DNA of 64,000 nt from Caulobacter sp. 602-1 (GCF_003931565.1 NZ_RRYI01000004.1:434001-498000); one strand, 5' to 3'. Positions 1-9,186 are shown, counted from the stretch's first letter. A program made the numbers and translations. The notes: a model not told the origin generated them from the sequence alone.

Positions 1-473
1 CCGCCCAGGTCGGTCACGCCGCCGATGTGGTCGGTGTGCGCGTGGCTGTAGACGACGTGGGTGATCGGCCGGTCGGTGACCTCGGCGATGGCCTGGCGGA
101 TCTTGGCCGAGTAACCGGGCGGCGCGTCGATCACCACGACGCCGGTCTCGTAGACCATGAACATCGACTGATAGGCGTTGTCGGTGACCATGTAGAGGCC
201 CGTTCCCAGGTCCTGGATGCGGTAGCCCTTGGCCGGGTCGACGGGCGGGGCGGCGGGGCCGGGGACCGGAAGGTAGTGGTCGACTCGAACGCCGATCGGG
301 GCGAGCGCCGGCATGCCCTTGTACGGAACGCCGGCCTGGCCGGGTTGGGCCACAACCTCAGCCCGGACCGGCGCCGGCGCGGCGAAGGGCAGGGCCGCGA
401 TCGTCGCCGCGCCCAGCACGGCCAGAACGCTGTCGCGGGCCCGCGTTTTCGCCCGGTTTTGCTCTTGCGTCAT
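1..473 (-). CDS. Exported metallo-beta-lactamase-fold hydrolase (C-terminus beyond window)
   Basis: The visible N-terminal 157 residues begin with a twin-basic leader and a hydrophobic stretch (about residues 16-38, ending PVRA), which indicates export. A metallo-beta-lactamase fold follows, with the zinc motif HAHTDH at residues 144-149 followed by IGG. The ATG is preceded by a GGAG-like site. The C-terminal half lies left of the window, so the remaining zinc ligands cannot be checked and the substrate is unknown. A dyad operator of the local regulon (547-581) lies about 90 bp upstream, linking the gene to the detoxification genes to its right. It could be a lactonase or quinone/aryl-hydrolase type enzyme; the family is clear, the reaction is not. 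Confidence 0.85.
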   Translation of the reverse strand, partial: MTQEQNRAKTRARDSVLAVLGAATIAALPFAAPAPVRAEVVAQPGQAGVPYKGMPALAPIGVRVDHYLPVPGPAAPPVDPAKGYRIQDLGTGLYMVTDNAYQSMFMVYETGVVVIDAPPGYSAKIRQAIAEVTDRPITHVVYSHAHTDHIGGVTDLG

Positions 474-546
474 AAGGGTGCTCCGTCGGTTCAGGCCGGG
501 CGTCGGCCCGGTTTCTGAAACCTGGGCCGGCGGAGCGCGGATCGGT

Positions 547-581
547 ATTGGACCTTGGTGTCGCCGACACCTTCGTCTTGC
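547..581. promoter_or_regulatory. Dyad operator, site A, upstream of the MBL gene
   Basis: The core GGTGTCGCCGACACC at 557-571 is a perfect 15-bp inverted repeat around C564. It is flanked on the gene-proximal side by ATTGGACCTT (547-556). The first 21 bases match the minus strand of site D (9239-9273) exactly. The centre is about 91 bp upstream of the MBL start at 473. That it is a regulator site is inferred from recurrence and symmetry. Confidence 0.7.
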
Positions 582-683
582 TCGCCGCTTCCGCCAGAGC
601 GACGCGCGGGCGGTCGGCCGCGAAATGACCAACGTCATGCGCGCGCCAGCAGGCCTTCAAACAATGGCTTGGGGGCTTGGGGC

Positions 684-1751
684 CTAGGACGGGCGCCGGG
701 CCAGCTCGAGTTCGCGCTCGAGGGCGGCCATCAGCGCCGCAGCCGGCAGGGCGCGCGCTAGCGGGGCGCCCTGGCCGGCCCATTGCGCACCGTATCGGCC
801 GTCGCCCCGAGCCCGCGCGGCCGCCGCCAGCGCTTTGCCGGCGTCGTAGGCGATCGGATAGTCGGGGCGCGGCGTCGCCTGGAGGGTTTCCGAAAGCGCC
901 GTGAAGGCGTTGGGCAGGCACCGGGCCGGACGCCCCGAGATCAGGTCGGTCATTTCGGTCGCGACGGCCCCGGGGCCCATCAAGGCGTCCCGGTGATAGC
1001 TGTCGGCGCTGGACTCCGGGCAGGCCACGAATGCGGTTCCGAGCTGAGCGGCCTGTGCCCCAAGAGCCAGGACGCCGGCCACGGCGGCTCCGTCCATGAG
1101 CCCCCCAGCGGCGATGATCGGGACCGGAACCTGCTTGACCAGCAACCGCGTCAGGACTGCCACGCCCAGCCGCCCATCCGGCGCGCCGGGCTCGAAGACG
1201 CCCCGATGGCCGCCCGCTTCCCATCCCTGGGCGACAACGGCGTCGACGCCGGCGGCGACCGACGCCTGGGCCTCGGCCAGTGATGTGGCGGTGGCGAGCA
1301 GGAGAGCGCCGGTCGATTTCAGACGCGCGATCGCCGCCGCGGGCGGCAGGCCGAAATGGAAGCTGACCACCGGTGGCCGGGTTTCCTCGAGCATGGCCAG
1401 CATCTCCGCATCGGCGGCGAAGCTCGTGTAGATCTCGCTGATGGCGGCTGGTGGGGCGGCGCCGAAGCTTGCGAAGGTGGGCGCAAGCGCCGCCAGCCAG
1501 CCCGCGTTCAGGGTCGGATCGCTCCGCGCCGGTCGATGGCAGAAGAGATTGACATTGAACGGGCCGTTCGTGCCGCGGCGCACCGCCGCGATCATCTCGC
1601 GGCCCGCCGCCGCATCGACCGCGCCGAGCGCGATGGAGCCAAGGCCGCCGGCCTCGGTGACCGCCGCGGCCAGTTGCGGCGTCGACGTGCCCGCCATCGG
1701 CGCCTGGATGATCGGCAGCCTGACGCCGAGCCGCGAGAGGAGCCCGCTCAT
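684..1751 (-). CDS. Nitronate monooxygenase (class I, 2-nitropropane dioxygenase family)
   Basis: The 355-residue protein is the usual length for an FMN-dependent TIM-barrel nitronate monooxygenase, which oxidises alkyl nitronates such as propionate-3-nitronate. Visible hallmarks are IIQAPMAG at residues 14-21, the catalytic histidine H182 in the GGHRG motif, and a phosphate/FMN-binding IIAAGG segment followed by LGAQAAQLGTAF. The start was set at an ATG overlapping the upstream stop by four bases (ATGA), so it is translationally coupled to the histidine-kinase-like gene. The protein looks cytoplasmic. It is probably expressed from the operator at 2461-2495. Related enoyl reductases of the same fold (FabK) are an alternative, but the GGHRG histidine favours nitronate monooxygenase. 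Confidence 0.88.
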   Translation of the reverse strand: MSGLLSRLGVRLPIIQAPMAGTSTPQLAAAVTEAGGLGSIALGAVDAAAGREMIAAVRRGTNGPFNVNLFCHRPARSDPTLNAGWLAALAPTFASFGAAPPAAISEIYTSFAADAEMLAMLEETRPPVVSFHFGLPPAAAIARLKSTGALLLATATSLAEAQASVAAGVDAVVAQGWEAGGHRGVFEPGAPDGRLGVAVLTRLLVKQVPVPIIAAGGLMDGAAVAGVLALGAQAAQLGTAFVACPESSADSYHRDALMGPGAVATEMTDLISGRPARCLPNAFTALSETLQATPRPDYPIAYDAGKALAAAARARGDGRYGAQWAGQGAPLARALPAAALMAALERELELARRPS

Positions 1752-2380
1752 GCGCCCGCCTCCGCCGGAATACGTAGGCACGCTAAGCAGCCGGGCTCTC
1801 CGGTGCGCCATTCCACCGTTCCCCCCAACTCGCCGGCCAGGGCCTGGACCAGGGCCGTGCCCCGGCCGGGCGCGCGACGCGCGGGGACGGCGCCGTCGTC
1901 GTTGACCAGGCAGATCACGTCGCCGCAGGACCGCATGACCTGCACCCAAATGACGCCGCCGCGCCCCTGGAGGCCATGGCGCGCGGCGTTGCGGATCAGT
2001 TCCACCGCGGCCAGGCCGAGCCTCCAGGCGCGGTCGGAGGCAATCCAGATCTCGTCGGCCTCAAGCACCAGCCCGACACGACGCTGGGCCAGCGTCGCGC
2101 GGGAGAACGCCGCGCATACCGTGCCGATATAATCGGCGAGATTGACCTGGGCGTTCCTGGGCGGCAGCAGCGCCCGGTGGCTTTCGGCGTGAGCCTGGAG
2201 GCGTTCGGCGGCCCGGCGAAGGGCTTGCCGCAGCTCGCCGCCCACAGGCCCCGTCGCCGCCAGCGAAAGCCCGCAGATCGCCTCGGCGTACTCGTTCACG
2301 ACCCGGTGGCTGATCTCCTCAACCAGGTGCAATGGCAGGCTCGCGCGACCGTCGGAAGCCAGTTGGAATTCCCGTGACAT
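1748..2380 (-). CDS. Small soluble histidine-kinase-like protein (HisKA_2/HATPase, no sensor domain)
   Basis: This is a 210-residue protein with only a kinase core. A dimerisation segment with EISHRVVNEY near residues 23-32 resembles the H-box of HisKA_2/HWE-like kinases. It is followed by an ATPase domain with an N-box-like ELIRNAARHG, a shortened DDG in place of the usual DxGxG, and a GRGTALVQAL glycine lid. There is no membrane segment and no PAS/GAF input, so it may be an auxiliary phosphotransferase for the adjacent response regulators. The start at 2380 was chosen for the GGGAG site just upstream; an ATG at 2410 is possible. It overlaps the nitronate monooxygenase gene by 4 bp, and operator site B lies about 98 bp upstream. 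Confidence 0.72.
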   Translation of the reverse strand: MSREFQLASDGRASLPLHLVEEISHRVVNEYAEAICGLSLAATGPVGGELRQALRRAAERLQAHAESHRALLPPRNAQVNLADYIGTVCAAFSRATLAQRRVGLVLEADEIWIASDRAWRLGLAAVELIRNAARHGLQGRGGVIWVQVMRSCGDVICLVNDDGAVPARRAPGRGTALVQALAGELGGTVEWRTGEPGCLACLRIPAEAGA

Positions 2381-2460
2381 GCCCGATCTCCCGATGCCCG
2401 CCGGCGTCATCCGCGCCGCGGCGATGGTTCCGATCAGAGCGCCAATCGCGGTAGCCGGCC

Positions 2461-2495
2461 ATTGAACCTAGGTATCGCCGAGACTTTCGTATCGT
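2461..2495. promoter_or_regulatory. Dyad operator, site B, inside the 3' end of the FixJ-type regulator gene
   Basis: ATTGAACCTAGGTATCGCCG at 2461-2480 continues into AGACTTTCG. It aligns base for base with site A except at a few positions (core 2471-2485, centre C2478, two core mismatches). It overlaps the stop of the regulator gene at 2468 and lies about 98 bp upstream of the kinase-like gene starting at 2380. It therefore marks an internal promoter inside a same-strand cluster. Confidence 0.62.
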
Positions 2496-3154
2496 GTGCG
2501 TCCGGTGCGCAGTCCCAGCCGCTCGCTCATCCGCACCAGGTCGGCCAGCGAGCGGGCCTGCATCTTCTCCATCACCCGGCCTCGGTGAGCCTTCACGGTG
2601 ATCTCGCTGATACCGAGCTCGCCGCCCACCTGCTTGTTGAGCAGTCCCGATGCGACGAGATCCATGACCTCGCACTCTCGGCGACTGAGCGAGGCGCGCC
2701 GCTCTCGCAGGCTTTGCAGCGCCGCCCGCTCGTCAACGGCGCCAGCGCTGCGCTCCAAGGCTGCGCTGATGGCGCTGAGCAGCACCTCATCGCCGAACGG
2801 CTTGGTGAGGAATTCGGCGGCGCCGGCCTTCATCGCCCGGACGCTCGTGGGAACGTCCCCGTAGCCGGTGATGAAGATGATCGGCATTTCGGCGCGCTCG
2901 TCGGCGATCCTGGCCTGGAGGTCCAGGCCGTTCAGGTCGGGCAGGCTGACATCGAGCACCAGACAGCTCGGGCCGGGCGGAGGGCGGCTTTCCAGAAAGT
3001 CGGTGGCCGACGCAAAGGTGCGGGCCTCCCAGCCGCAGACCTGGATCAAGGCTTCCAGCGACTCCCGGATGGAGATGTCGTCGTCGACCACCATGACCGT
3101 CGCCGCAGGCGGCGCGGTGGTCTTCTTCGGGGCGGTTGAAGGCGCATATTGCAT
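2468..3154 (-). CDS. FixJ/NarL-type response regulator with receiver and LuxR-type HTH
   Basis: The 228-residue protein has an N-terminal receiver domain (about residues 18-135) with the acidic pocket DDD at 24-26, the phosphorylatable D68 in LVLDVS, and K118 in LTKPF. A LuxR-type HTH follows at about 160-222 (SRRECEVMDLVASG ... SEITVKAHRGRVMEKM). The recognition region is nearly identical to that of the second regulator at 19614-20447, so both probably read the same DNA. It lies 11 bp downstream of a single-domain receiver and behind a large hybrid-PAS kinase, forming a three-gene two-component operon read leftward. FixJ-type regulators activate promoters as phosphorylated dimers; the long dyad motif here is the obvious candidate target. 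Confidence 0.93.
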   Translation of the reverse strand: MQYAPSTAPKKTTAPPAATVMVVDDDISIRESLEALIQVCGWEARTFASATDFLESRPPPGPSCLVLDVSLPDLNGLDLQARIADERAEMPIIFITGYGDVPTSVRAMKAGAAEFLTKPFGDEVLLSAISAALERSAGAVDERAALQSLRERRASLSRRECEVMDLVASGLLNKQVGGELGISEITVKAHRGRVMEKMQARSLADLVRMSERLGLRTGRTRYESLGDT

Positions 3155-3165
3155 GGGAAGGTCCC

Positions 3166-3537
3166 TTACTCTTTGCCAAGCGCAGCGTTGACGGCGTCGA
3201 TGATCAGGGTCTCATCGAAGGGTTTGAGCAGAAAGGCGGTGGCGCCGCGGCGCATGGCGTCGACCTCGACGCGGTCGTCCGACTGGGCGGTGATGAAGAC
3301 GATGCCGACCTTGATTTGTCGGCGGGCGAGTTCGCGTTGCAACTCAGGGCCCGTCATGCCGGGCATGGCGACGTCAAGCACCAGGCAGCCCGTGCCCTCC
3401 AAGGCGTCCGACGCCAGGAAAGCCTCCGCGGAGTCGAACGCCCGCGTGTCAAAACCAAAGGACCGCAGCAGTTCTGGCAGGGCCTCACGCACCGACTCGT
3501 CGTCGTCGACTACTGAGACGAGGCTTGGGTTGGTCAT
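3166..3537 (-). CDS. Stand-alone receiver domain response regulator
   Basis: These 123 residues form one receiver domain and nothing else. The acidic pocket is DDD at 11-13, the phosphoacceptor is D55 (LVLDVAMPG) and the conserved lysine is K105 (LLKPF). No output domain is present, so it acts through protein interaction: as a phosphate sink, a phosphorelay intermediate or an allosteric partner of the kinase. The start codon overlaps the kinase stop by one base (TAATG), so it is coupled to the kinase. The FixJ-type regulator follows 11 bp later. Having two receivers per kinase suggests a branched system. Confidence 0.92.
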   Translation of the reverse strand: MTNPSLVSVVDDDESVREALPELLRSFGFDTRAFDSAEAFLASDALEGTGCLVLDVAMPGMTGPELQRELARRQIKVGIVFITAQSDDRVEVDAMRRGATAFLLKPFDETLIIDAVNAALGKE

Positions 3538-6500
3538 TACGCGTGCCCTGTGCGAAGGCCTGCGCTCGGCGGATCGCAGGGGATTGAGAACGAGAAGGTG
3601 GCGCCCGAACCATCGGGGTTGGGCGACGCCGTGAGCCGGCCGCCGTGGGCCTCGACGATGGACCGGCTGATGGAGAGGCCAATGCCCATGCCCTCGGGCT
3701 TGGTCGTATGGAAGGCGTCGAAGAGCTGGTCGATGTTGTCGGTTTCGATTCCCGCGCCCACGTCCTGCATCTCGAGCACCAGTTGGCCGTCCGAACGTCG
3801 CGAGGCGATATGCAACTCGCGCGGACGGTCATCCACCGCCTCCATGGCGTCGACGGCGTTGAGGAGAAGGTTCAAGATCACCTGCTGCATCTGAATTCTG
3901 TCGGCCTGCACCAGCGGCAGCCCCTCGTCGAAATCGGTGCGCACGAGCACGCGTCGGCGCTGAAGTTCGCTCGCCGAAAGGGCCAGCACCTCGCGCGCGG
4001 CTTCTTGCAGGTCCACTGGCTCGAAGCTGGGCGGTCGCCGGACGAACATGGCGCGCAGGCGCTTGATGACCTCGGAGGCGCGCTGACCATCTCGGATCGT
4101 GCGCTGGATCGCGGCGCGGGCGCCGTCGAGGTTGGGGGGGACCTGCGCCAGCATTCGACCCGAGGTGCTGCCATTCGCCAGGATCCCGGCCAGCGGCTGG
4201 CTGACCTCGTGAGCGATCGAAGCGGTCAGGGTGCTGAGCGCGGCGGCTCGGGACATGTGAGCCAGTTCGGCGCGCGCCCGGTTCAGATCGTCCTCGGCCA
4301 GCTTGCGGGCGGTGATGTCCTGCAGCGCGCCCATGAACACCGGGTGGTCGGGGACCTGGTCGATGCGATGGCCCATGACGTGGGCGTAGCGCAGGTCGCC
4401 GCTCGCCTGGACGATACGGAAGACGAGCTCGAAATTCTCGCCGTTCGACGCCTCGCCGATCAGCGCCTGAACATCGGCTATGTCCTCGGGATGAATGGCG
4501 GCCAACATCATGCCCACCGAGACCCTGCTCCCCGGTTCGAAGCCGAACACCTGATAGATGACGTCGGACCAATGATGGTCGTCCGCCAGCACGTCCCAGG
4601 TGAAACTACCGGTGTTGCTGAGGCGTTGGGCGGCTGTCAGGTGCGCGTTGGCGCGGACGAGCTCGGCTTGGCTGGCGCGCAGCGTCTCCTCGGCAAGCTT
4701 GTCCTCGGTGACATCCTGGCTGCTCCCAAAGAAGACAAGATGATCCTCGATGTCGGGAACCCGCACGGCCACCGTGCGCAGATACTTGAGGGCGCCGCTA
4801 CGGGTGACGATACGGTAGGAGACTTCGAAGTCCTCGCCCTCCTGTGTCGCCGCGCCGAGCGTCTCTAGGGCGCGGTCGCGGTCGTCGGGGTGAATCGCTG
4901 CGGCGACCATCTCCATCGTCGGCGGCGTCTGGGGATCGAACTCCCAGATCCGGTAGTTTTCCTCGGACCAGTCCTGGACGCCAGTGGCGGTGTCCAGCGT
5001 GAAGCTGCCGATCCGGCTGAGGGTCTGGGCGGCGGCGAGATAACGGTTCACCCGCGTCAGCTCGGCCTTGCGCGCCCTCAACGCTTCCTCGGCTCGCCGG
5101 CTGGCCGTCATGTCCTGGGTCGCGCCGACATAGACGAGCTTGTCGGTGATGTCGGTCAGGCGCTGGTTGACGGTATGCAGGTGCTTGATCGCTCCGCTCG
5201 GCGTGATGATGCGATAGGAGACTTCGTAGTCCGCTCCGGCGGCGACCGCCGGCCCCATGATCCTCTCGACGCCCGACACATCGTCGGGATGCAGGCGGGT
5301 TGACTTGAGAGTCGAGACCGTGCGGTCGTCCCCCGGATGCATCTCCCAGATCCGGAAGAGCTCCTCGGACCAGTCCTGTTCATCGGTCTCCACGACCCAT
5401 GTGAAACTGCCCGTCTTGCTGAGGCGCTGGGCGCCGGCGAGATAGCGGTTGGCGCGCCGCAAATCGGCCTCGCTCGCCTTGAGGGCCTCTTCGGAGAACT
5501 TGCTCTCGGTCACATCCTGGATGGAGCCCATGAACATGGGAGATGCGCCGGCCTCGACGTGCTTGGCGACAGCGTGGAGGTACTTCAGGGCCCCCTTGGG
5601 CGTGGTGAGGCGGAAGATGACATCGAAGTCGACGCCCGTGTTCAGGGTCGCGCCAAGACCGGCGTTGAACGCCTCCAGATCGTCCGGATGGATCAGGGAT
5701 CGAAGCGCGCCAAGCGAGACCGCCGCGCCCGGCTCGAACTCGAGGATACGATAGAGCTCATCGGACCAGACGTGGGTGTCGGCGGCCAGGTCCGTCGTGA
5801 AGCTTCCCGTGTGGGTGAGTTCCTGGGCCTGAGCCAGATGGTCATGGGCGCGGCGCAGCCGCGCGGCGTGCGCCTTCACGGCCTCGTCGGCCCGGGCGCG
5901 TTCGATCGCCACGCCGACAATCCGGGCGAACCGGTCGATCAACTCCTCTTCCTGGTCGGTCGGGCCCTTGGGCGCGCGCTTGTAGATGGCGAAGATCCCC
6001 AGCACCTCGCCATGGCTGCCCAGTATCGGGGCCGACCAGCAGGAGGCCAAGCCAAACCCGGTGACGAGACCGGGCCAGGCCGACGCGCTCCAGCGCGGAT
6101 CACGAGGCGGATCGGCGGCGATGATCGTCGATCGGGTTTCCACCGCCAGTGAGCAGGGGCCGTAGTGGGGATCGACCCGCAGGCCATCGAGGGCGGCGTT
6201 GTAGGCTTCGGGAAGCTTGGGACCGGCGGCGACCCGGAACCGACGCCGCCCGTCATCGCCATCTTCCTCGACGAACAGGATGCTGCAGAGGGAGTCGGGG
6301 CTGAGGCCCTCGACCTCGGCGCACAGCGTTTCGAAGATGCTGGGCAGATCCACGCCGCGCGCCACGAGTTCGAGCAGGCGCTTTTCGGCCGCAAGCTGCG
6401 CCTCGGCGCGAGTCCGATCCTCGATGTCGGTGTTGACGCCGCACCAGCCCGTGAGCGTCCCGCCCGTGTCATAGAGCGGCCGGGTCTGCAGGCTCAAACG

Positions 6501-6770
6501 CCGATAGACGCCGTCGGCGCGCCGGATCCGGGCCACGATGTTGATCTCTCGCGGCCTTGCCTCCGCCTGCGCCGCGGCCCAGGTGCTCAACGCGCCGGGG
6601 ACGTCCTCGGGGTGGAACAAGGAAATCCACCCTTGATCGGCCAGCGCCTCAAGTCCGACCCCGGTGAAGTCACGCCAGCGTTCGTTGACGAAGTCGCACG
6701 CGCCATCCGGCGTGGCGGTCCAGACCATCCCGGGGAGCGCGTCCAGCAGTCGGCGAAGGTCGGTGTCCAT
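3537..6770 (-). CDS. Soluble PAS-GAF-(PAS)4 sensor histidine kinase
   Basis: This 1077-residue kinase has no transmembrane segment. The order is: PAS (about 1-125); GAF (about 140-295); four tandem PAS units (about 300-820), each opening with the same pattern of a coiled linker, GSFT, then WS(D/E)E and an HP(D/E)D turn; a HisKA domain with phosphoacceptor His854 in AHEVSQPL; and a HATPase domain with an N-box (NLLLNAVDAM), DVGAG and a GMGIGLSISRSIV lid. The H-box and ATPase resemble the FixL/TodS-like group that pairs with FixJ-type regulators, which matches the next two genes. Input is cytoplasmic, for example a small aromatic, redox or gas signal; which PAS binds a ligand is not visible. 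A half-operator lies 76 bp upstream. Confidence 0.93.
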   Translation of the reverse strand: MDTDLRRLLDALPGMVWTATPDGACDFVNERWRDFTGVGLEALADQGWISLFHPEDVPGALSTWAAAQAEARPREINIVARIRRADGVYRRLSLQTRPLYDTGGTLTGWCGVNTDIEDRTRAEAQLAAEKRLLELVARGVDLPSIFETLCAEVEGLSPDSLCSILFVEEDGDDGRRRFRVAAGPKLPEAYNAALDGLRVDPHYGPCSLAVETRSTIIAADPPRDPRWSASAWPGLVTGFGLASCWSAPILGSHGEVLGIFAIYKRAPKGPTDQEEELIDRFARIVGVAIERARADEAVKAHAARLRRAHDHLAQAQELTHTGSFTTDLAADTHVWSDELYRILEFEPGAAVSLGALRSLIHPDDLEAFNAGLGATLNTGVDFDVIFRLTTPKGALKYLHAVAKHVEAGASPMFMGSIQDVTESKFSEEALKASEADLRRANRYLAGAQRLSKTGSFTWVVETDEQDWSEELFRIWEMHPGDDRTVSTLKSTRLHPDDVSGVERIMGPAVAAGADYEVSYRIITPSGAIKHLHTVNQRLTDITDKLVYVGATQDMTASRRAEEALRARKAELTRVNRYLAAAQTLSRIGSFTLDTATGVQDWSEENYRIWEFDPQTPPTMEMVAAAIHPDDRDRALETLGAATQEGEDFEVSYRIVTRSGALKYLRTVAVRVPDIEDHLVFFGSSQDVTEDKLAEETLRASQAELVRANAHLTAAQRLSNTGSFTWDVLADDHHWSDVIYQVFGFEPGSRVSVGMMLAAIHPEDIADVQALIGEASNGENFELVFRIVQASGDLRYAHVMGHRIDQVPDHPVFMGALQDITARKLAEDDLNRARAELAHMSRAAALSTLTASIAHEVSQPLAGILANGSTSGRMLAQVPPNLDGARAAIQRTIRDGQRASEVIKRLRAMFVRRPPSFEPVDLQEAAREVLALSASELQRRRVLVRTDFDEGLPLVQADRIQMQQVILNLLLNAVDAMEAVDDRPRELHIASRRSDGQLVLEMQDVGAGIETDNIDQLFDAFHTTKPEGMGIGLSISRSIVEAHGGRLTASPNPDGSGATFSFSIPCDPPSAGLRTGHA

Positions 6771-6828
6771 TCTTGGCTTTCATGGCCCGCCAGTCGGTGA
6801 CGATGCGGACCAACGCGACCCGCCGTCC

Positions 6829-6846
6829 ATTGTACTTTGGTCTTGG
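6829..6846. promoter_or_regulatory. Half-site of the dyad operator, site C, upstream of the PAS kinase
   Basis: ATTGTACTTTGGTCTTG at 6829-6845 matches the gene-proximal arm of site A (ATTGnACyTTGGTnTnG). The distal arm is not conserved (GTTGGAGG follows). The predicted centre is about 76 bp upstream of the kinase start, the same spacing as at the full sites. This would give autoregulation of the sensor operon. Only half a site is visible, so confidence is moderate. Confidence 0.45.
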
Positions 6847-6873
6847 TTGGAGGTGACGTCCACGGTCGAATGC

Positions 6874-9186
6874 TCAGAAGCGTGCGGCCAGTGTCACGCC
6901 ATAGGTCGCGGGTTGGCCGACAAAACGGGCGACCGCGTTGGCGTTCAGGAAGACGTTCGTCCAGTAGTATTCGTTGGTGACGTTGCGCCCCCAGGCCCAG
7001 GCGCGCAGGCGGCCGTCGGCCCGCTCGATCCCGACGCGCAGGTCAAGCAGCGCGTAGGCGGCGATGCGGAAGCTTTCGGGGGCGCCCACCCCGGCGTAGG
7101 TGGCGCTGCGGTAGGTCAGCGAGCCGCCGGCGAAGCCGCGCAACTGGTCGTTCAGCGGGAAGGCGTAATCGACATTGGCCACCGCCTGCCACGGGGGAGA
7201 GAAGGGGAATGGCGTGCCGGACTGGTCGCCAAAGACCGCAGTGGCGTCGAAGCCCTCGAACCGGTCGATGCGGGTGTGGCCGTAGGTGAGGGCGGCGTCC
7301 AGCACCAAGCCCTCGGTCGGGCGCGCGACCAGCTGGGCCTCCGCCCCCAGCACATGTGACCTTGGGATCGAGACCAGCGCCTCGAGGGGGCCGAACGCCA
7401 CGTCCTGGACCGCGCCGCGCAACTGCTTGTCGCGATAGTCGTAGTAGTAAGCCGCGCCGTTGAGCTGGACGCGTCGGTCGAGGAGGCTTGCCTTGACGCC
7501 GGCCTCGTAGGCGATGACCGACTCCTGCGGGATCGGGGCATATTGCGGAACGGCCGAGACCGAAGCCACGGGAACCGTGCCCGCCTTGAGGCCTTTGCTG
7601 ACATTGGCGTAGGCGAGCAAACCGGGTCGAACGTTCCAGTTGAGCCCTGCGCGCCAGGACAGGCTGTCCTGGTCAAGGTCACTGTGGACGTTCTCGACGG
7701 GGCGCAAGCCGTTTGCTGGGTCGAGGACGATGCAGTCACCAACGCGCGTGGGCGGCGCGGCACCGCCACGGAAGAAGTTCCAGAAGCGGGCGAAGTGGTC
7801 GGTCACCGCCAGCACGCAGCTGTCGAAGCTGCGCCGGTCGCTGTTGTAGCGCAGCGCTCCTTCCACCATCAGCGTGTCGGTAAGCCCATACTCGAGGCGA
7901 CCAAACACGGCGGCGGTGTCGACACGGACGCGGCTGGTCATCTGGTTGAGGTCAGCATAGGCCAGCGGATCGAGAGCCTCGAACATGTGCGACAGGTCGA
8001 CGTCGCGGAAGATCTGCCGCGGCTGGTCCTTGACCTTGTCATGAGCGTAGTTGCCGCCAACCAGCCAGGTCAGCCGCCGCTTGTGTCCCGATAGCCGAAG
8101 CTCTTGGAAATAGGAGGCGATCACGCCGTCCTCGTCGATGACCTCGTTCAGATTGAACGGCGTGCCGTTCGGATCCTGACCGTAGGCTAGGTCCAGGGAC
8201 GTGAACGCTGTCAGCGACGTGAGGGTGAGCTCGCTCCGCAGCCGGTAGTCCGTGCGCCAGAGCGCCTGGAAGAAGCTGGTGTCGCTGGCGTACGGAAACG
8301 GCTGATCCGCGCCGACGGCCCTTGCGCTCCAATCCGCCGCGCGCGGCTTGGCGACGACGGGAAAGGCGAGCAGTCCAGGGATGACCAGCGCCGGCACGAT
8401 CGGCGCGGCGGCATGGAACTGACCCGCCAGGCTGTCGGACCCGTCATGCGTCAGCGTCGCGGTCAGGCGGCTGGTGAGCGCGTCCGTCGGCCGCCATTCC
8501 ACGGTCGCCCGGCCTTGCAACTCGCGAACCCGGCCGAGGCGGTCTCCTGGTCGGCTGATGCTCTTTTGCCAACCCTCGCCCCAGCGGCCTTGCACGGCGA
8601 TCCGGCCCGTCAGGGTGTCGGAGATCGGGCCCGCGACGTAGCCGCTCAGGCGGGCGCGGTTGAAGCGGCCATAGGTCGCCTCCGCCCCCGCCTCGAAGAC
8701 CTCGCCAGGCTTTCCGGCGATGTAGTTGACCGCGCCGCCCGTGGCGTTCTGGCCAAAGAGTGTGCCTTGTGGTCCCTTGAGTACTTCCACCCTCGCCAGG
8801 TCGAAGGCGACGAGCTTGCTCATCGCGGGGTAGGGGAGGGGCGCTTCGTCGAGATAGATGGACACCGCCGGCGGCGTGGCCAGGTCGCTGTTGAAAAAGC
8901 CAACACCACGCAGGGTGATCGAGGTCGAGGCGAAGTTGCTCTCCTGGAGGGTCAAGCCCGGCACGAGGCGCGGCAGGTCTGAGACGGCGTCGATCCCTCG
9001 GAGGCGGAGGGTCTCGCCCGAGGCGGCGGTGATGGCCATGCTCACGCTGTCAGCCGTCTGCTGGCGCTTCTGCGCCGTGACGATGACCGGCTCGATCGAT
9101 GGCCCGCCGTCGTCGTCCGCCAGCGCTGGTCCCGCGGCGAGACCAACCACCATCGCAAGGCCCAAAGCCCGCCAACCTCGGTGCAT
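6874..9186 (-). CDS. TonB-dependent outer-membrane receptor
   Basis: The 770-residue protein has a signal peptide (about 1-24, AGPALA), then a TonB-box/plug opening (VIVTAQKRQQ) and a plug with LRGVGFFN and LKGPQGTLFGQNATGGAVN. A 22-strand-type barrel ends in the terminal aromatic GVTLAARF, the outer-membrane insertion signal. The plug signature PQGTLFGQNATGG is typical of the broad receptor group found with aromatic or xenobiotic catabolic genes rather than of classical siderophore receptors; the substrate is unknown. The start at 9186 follows a purine-rich stretch; an upstream in-frame extension would run through the operator and was rejected. It shares the divergent operator D with the OsmC gene. 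Confidence 0.9.
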   Translation of the reverse strand: MHRGWRALGLAMVVGLAAGPALADDDGGPSIEPVIVTAQKRQQTADSVSMAITAASGETLRLRGIDAVSDLPRLVPGLTLQESNFASTSITLRGVGFFNSDLATPPAVSIYLDEAPLPYPAMSKLVAFDLARVEVLKGPQGTLFGQNATGGAVNYIAGKPGEVFEAGAEATYGRFNRARLSGYVAGPISDTLTGRIAVQGRWGEGWQKSISRPGDRLGRVRELQGRATVEWRPTDALTSRLTATLTHDGSDSLAGQFHAAAPIVPALVIPGLLAFPVVAKPRAADWSARAVGADQPFPYASDTSFFQALWRTDYRLRSELTLTSLTAFTSLDLAYGQDPNGTPFNLNEVIDEDGVIASYFQELRLSGHKRRLTWLVGGNYAHDKVKDQPRQIFRDVDLSHMFEALDPLAYADLNQMTSRVRVDTAAVFGRLEYGLTDTLMVEGALRYNSDRRSFDSCVLAVTDHFARFWNFFRGGAAPPTRVGDCIVLDPANGLRPVENVHSDLDQDSLSWRAGLNWNVRPGLLAYANVSKGLKAGTVPVASVSAVPQYAPIPQESVIAYEAGVKASLLDRRVQLNGAAYYYDYRDKQLRGAVQDVAFGPLEALVSIPRSHVLGAEAQLVARPTEGLVLDAALTYGHTRIDRFEGFDATAVFGDQSGTPFPFSPPWQAVANVDYAFPLNDQLRGFAGGSLTYRSATYAGVGAPESFRIAAYALLDLRVGIERADGRLRAWAWGRNVTNEYYWTNVFLNANAVARFVGQPATYGVTLAARF

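Noticed and set aside
3537..6770. Tandem PAS repeats considered as a DNA repeat array
   Set aside because: Similarity is at the protein level over about 128 residues; no direct DNA repeats of note, so it is domain duplication rather than a repeat locus.
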